Below, piece after piece: positions 62,367 to 64,000 of a DNA stretch of 64,000 nucleotides. The position numbers and the translations under genes are program-made. The stretch is taken from positions 1-64,000 of the forward strand of contig DASPTQ010000290.1 of NCBI GenBank assembly GCA_035623335.1, in the 5' to 3' direction. The DNA comes from JAFAGX01 sp035623335 (GTDB taxonomy: Bacteria; Acidobacteriota; Terriglobia; Terriglobales; Acidobacteriaceae). The notes under the pieces were generated by a model, which saw only the letters and a program-made list of their open reading frames with translations, had not been told where the DNA came from and searched no databases. Position 1 is the stretch's first letter. Each line of letters opens with the position of its first letter.

Positions 62367-63887
62367 ATGACGCGTTACGCTTTGGAAACCCGGACATCCC
62401 GGATGAACCGTGCGCGTACGAGACGACTGTGGTGGCTGGTCGTGTTGCTGGCTATGCAGGCCTACCCGCAATCTGCCAGTCCCGAGTTCCCCAATCCCGG
62501 TAATGCTCACATGTCCCGCGAGAACCAGCGCGCCCTCGGCCTGCAGGCTGCCGCCCAGGTCTATCAGCAGATGCCGGTCCTACCCGACAGCAGCCCCGAA
62601 ACACAATACATTCGGCAGCTCGGAGAGAAGCTGGTGGCCACCATCCCATCTCAGTACTCCTGGCCGTTTGAGTTCCATGTCGTCGCGCAAAAAGAGATCA
62701 ACGCTTTCGCACTTCCCGGCGGACCGATGTTCGTCAACATAGGAACCATCACGGCCGCCGCAAACGAAGCTCAGCTCGCCGGCGTCATGGCGCACGAAAT
62801 GTCTCACGTGTACATGCAGCACTCCGCCAAGCAGGCCTCCAAGGCGCAGACCACGGGACTGCTCGCCGGACTGGCGGGGGCCGTCCTCGGCTCTGCGGTC
62901 GGGGGTACGGTGGGAGCACTTGGGCAGCAGGGAATTCAGATGGGGGCCCAAGGCCTCATGCTGAAGTACTCTCGCACCGACGAGGCTCAGGCCGACGCCG
63001 TCGGTGCCGTCATTCTCTACAAGGCCGGTTACAACCCCCAGGCCCTGGCCGATTTCTTCAAGACTCTCGAAGCCCAGGGAGGCAATCCGCCGCAATGGCT
63101 CAGCGATCACCCCAATCCCGGCAATCGCGAGCAGGCCATCGAGAAAGAAATTCACAATTGGCCTCCCAAAACCTATGCCAGCGACAGCCCCATCTTCCAG
63201 AAAACCCGCCAGCACGCCATGGGAGTCAAGGCCTACACCGGCGAGGAGATCGCGCAAGGCGCCAAGTCTGGCCAATGGTCCGCGCTCAACAAGAAAAATG
63301 GAGCCACCTTTAATTCAGCAGGCGCGAGTGCGCTAAACGCCAGCGGGTCCGCTCCCACGTCTTCCCCCAAGGCTGCTGCGGTCTCGCTGCCAAGCGTTCT
63401 CCCCAGCCAGCGCATGGTCCTCGCCGATCTCGGTCCGGCAACAATTCAGTATCCAGACAACTGGCAAGTCACGATGCCCAAGCAGAGGGGTCAATCGGTC
63501 ACCATCGCTCCCCAGGCCGGCGTCACCGCCGACGGTGTCGGTTACGGTGTGGTACTCAACGGTGTTGCGCCGCCCCAGGGTCAGGGCATGAGCATCGACG
63601 ACGTCACCCGCCAGCTCGTCCAGGATATGGAGCAGAACGAAACTTTGCAGCCTGTGGGCGATGCCCAGCCTATTACGGTAGCCGGCATTCAGGGCCGCTC
63701 CGTCAGCCTGCAATCCATATCGCCTTTCCCTGCCGAAAACGGCCGACCTCAGAAAGAGCGGGACTGGTTAGTGACCGTTCCGCAGCGCGATGGCTCCGTG
63801 ATCTTCATGGTCTTTGTAGCTCCCCAGTCCCATTTCGACCGTTTCCAGCCGACCTACGAGGCGATGCTGAACAGCGTGCGGTTCTAG
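62367..63887 (+). CDS. Secreted M48-family zinc metalloprotease
   Basis: 506 residues from ATG 62367, nine bases after TAGGAG. Signal or anchor segment RRLWWLVVLLAMQAYPQSAS. Peptidase_M48 domain: FEFHVVAQKEINAFALPGGP, then the zinc site MAHEMSH (His143, Glu144, His147) with the third ligand Glu in RTDEAQADAVGAVILYKAGY. A glycine/alanine-rich helix pair LLAGLAGAVLGSAVGGTVGA lies between. The C-terminal 200 residues form another domain (TIQYPDNWQVTMPKQRGQ, SLQSISPFPAENGRPQKERD). BepA-like proteins of this kind control outer-membrane protein quality. No operon partners. Confidence 0.9.
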   Translation: MTRYALETRTSRMNRARTRRLWWLVVLLAMQAYPQSASPEFPNPGNAHMSRENQRALGLQAAAQVYQQMPVLPDSSPETQYIRQLGEKLVATIPSQYSWPFEFHVVAQKEINAFALPGGPMFVNIGTITAAANEAQLAGVMAHEMSHVYMQHSAKQASKAQTTGLLAGLAGAVLGSAVGGTVGALGQQGIQMGAQGLMLKYSRTDEAQADAVGAVILYKAGYNPQALADFFKTLEAQGGNPPQWLSDHPNPGNREQAIEKEIHNWPPKTYASDSPIFQKTRQHAMGVKAYTGEEIAQGAKSGQWSALNKKNGATFNSAGASALNASGSAPTSSPKAAAVSLPSVLPSQRMVLADLGPATIQYPDNWQVTMPKQRGQSVTIAPQAGVTADGVGYGVVLNGVAPPQGQGMSIDDVTRQLVQDMEQNETLQPVGDAQPITVAGIQGRSVSLQSISPFPAENGRPQKERDWLVTVPQRDGSVIFMVFVAPQSHFDRFQPTYEAMLNSVRF

Positions 63888-63949
63888 TGTCTATTTCAAC
63901 TAATGGGGAATACCTCAAAATCTGCACCTTGCCGAAGGAGTGTAGAGAT

Positions 63950-64000
63950 ATGAAAAAGGTAAGGATTCAGAGCAAGAATAGACAGAACATCACTTTATAA
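63950..64000 (+). CDS. 16-residue ORF at the window edge (possible leader peptide)
   Basis: ATG 63950 follows AAGGAG by ten bases and reads MKKVRIQSKNRQNITL to TAA at 63998-64000. Basic and polar, no hydrophobic stretch. It could be a leader peptide of a gene to the right of the window or chance. Confidence 0.25.
   Translation: MKKVRIQSKNRQNITL

Overview
The window looks like a chromosome segment of an Acidobacteriota bacterium (inference from gene content: a DOP-type FtsX/MacB permease of the acidobacterial kind, tandem sulfatase-fold/TPR proteins, a sortilin-like beta-propeller giant, a sedolisin-type protease, a TIGR03118-like protein, and the block uppS-cdsA-dxr-rseP with ispG nearby). 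Genes face both ways in short operons, many products carry signal peptides, and Shine-Dalgarno motifs are common.

Region 1 (1-28.5 kb) is accessory in character. It opens with the 3' part of ssrA (tmRNA), whose tag reading frame and CCA end are visible. Downstream, four directly repeated 110-122 bp elements (ending at 18402, 21929, 25967 and 28537) each finish in a copy of the last 17-25 bases of ssrA, like attachment-site scars. They divide the region into blocks: (a) 0.3-18.4 kb: an excisionase-like remnant, a ChrA/DoxX/frameshifted multicopper oxidase cluster, a phosphodiesterase-fold enzyme, four sulfatase-fold/TPR paralogues, two secreted proteins of unknown role and a TIGR03118-like protein; (b) 18.4-21.9 kb: a broken AAA ATPase, a VapBC-type toxin-antitoxin pair and a coiled-coil protein; (c) 21.9-26.0 kb: a small lipoprotein-like protein, an ECF sigma factor/anti-sigma/zinc-ribbon operon and a frameshifted Fic protein; (d) 26.0-28.5 kb: one sedolisin protease. 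No intact recombinase is seen.

Region 2 (28.5-50.5 kb) is a mixed metabolic and secreted set: a winged-helix pseudogene, a CGNR regulator divergent from a retropepsin-like protein, a monooxygenase-fold protein, a methyltransferase, a Cys-type arylsulfatase, an MFS transporter with a lactonase-type propeller, xylulokinase, a serine hydrolase, a cytochrome c/copper monooxygenase-like fusion, a DJ-1/PfpI protein, the sortilin-like protein, a glycine-rich pseudopilin and a 40-codon ORF whose ribosome-binding site lies in a hairpin.

Region 3 (50.5-64 kb) is more housekeeping: DUF72, ispG, a large permease, then on the minus strand uppS-cdsA-dxr-rseP (isoprenoid carrier, phospholipid precursor, MEP pathway and intramembrane protease), an amidohydrolase, an M48 metalloprotease and a 16-codon ORF ending at the window edge. 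ispG and dxr supply isoprenoid precursors to uppS; the other regions are mainly envelope and secreted hydrolytic functions.
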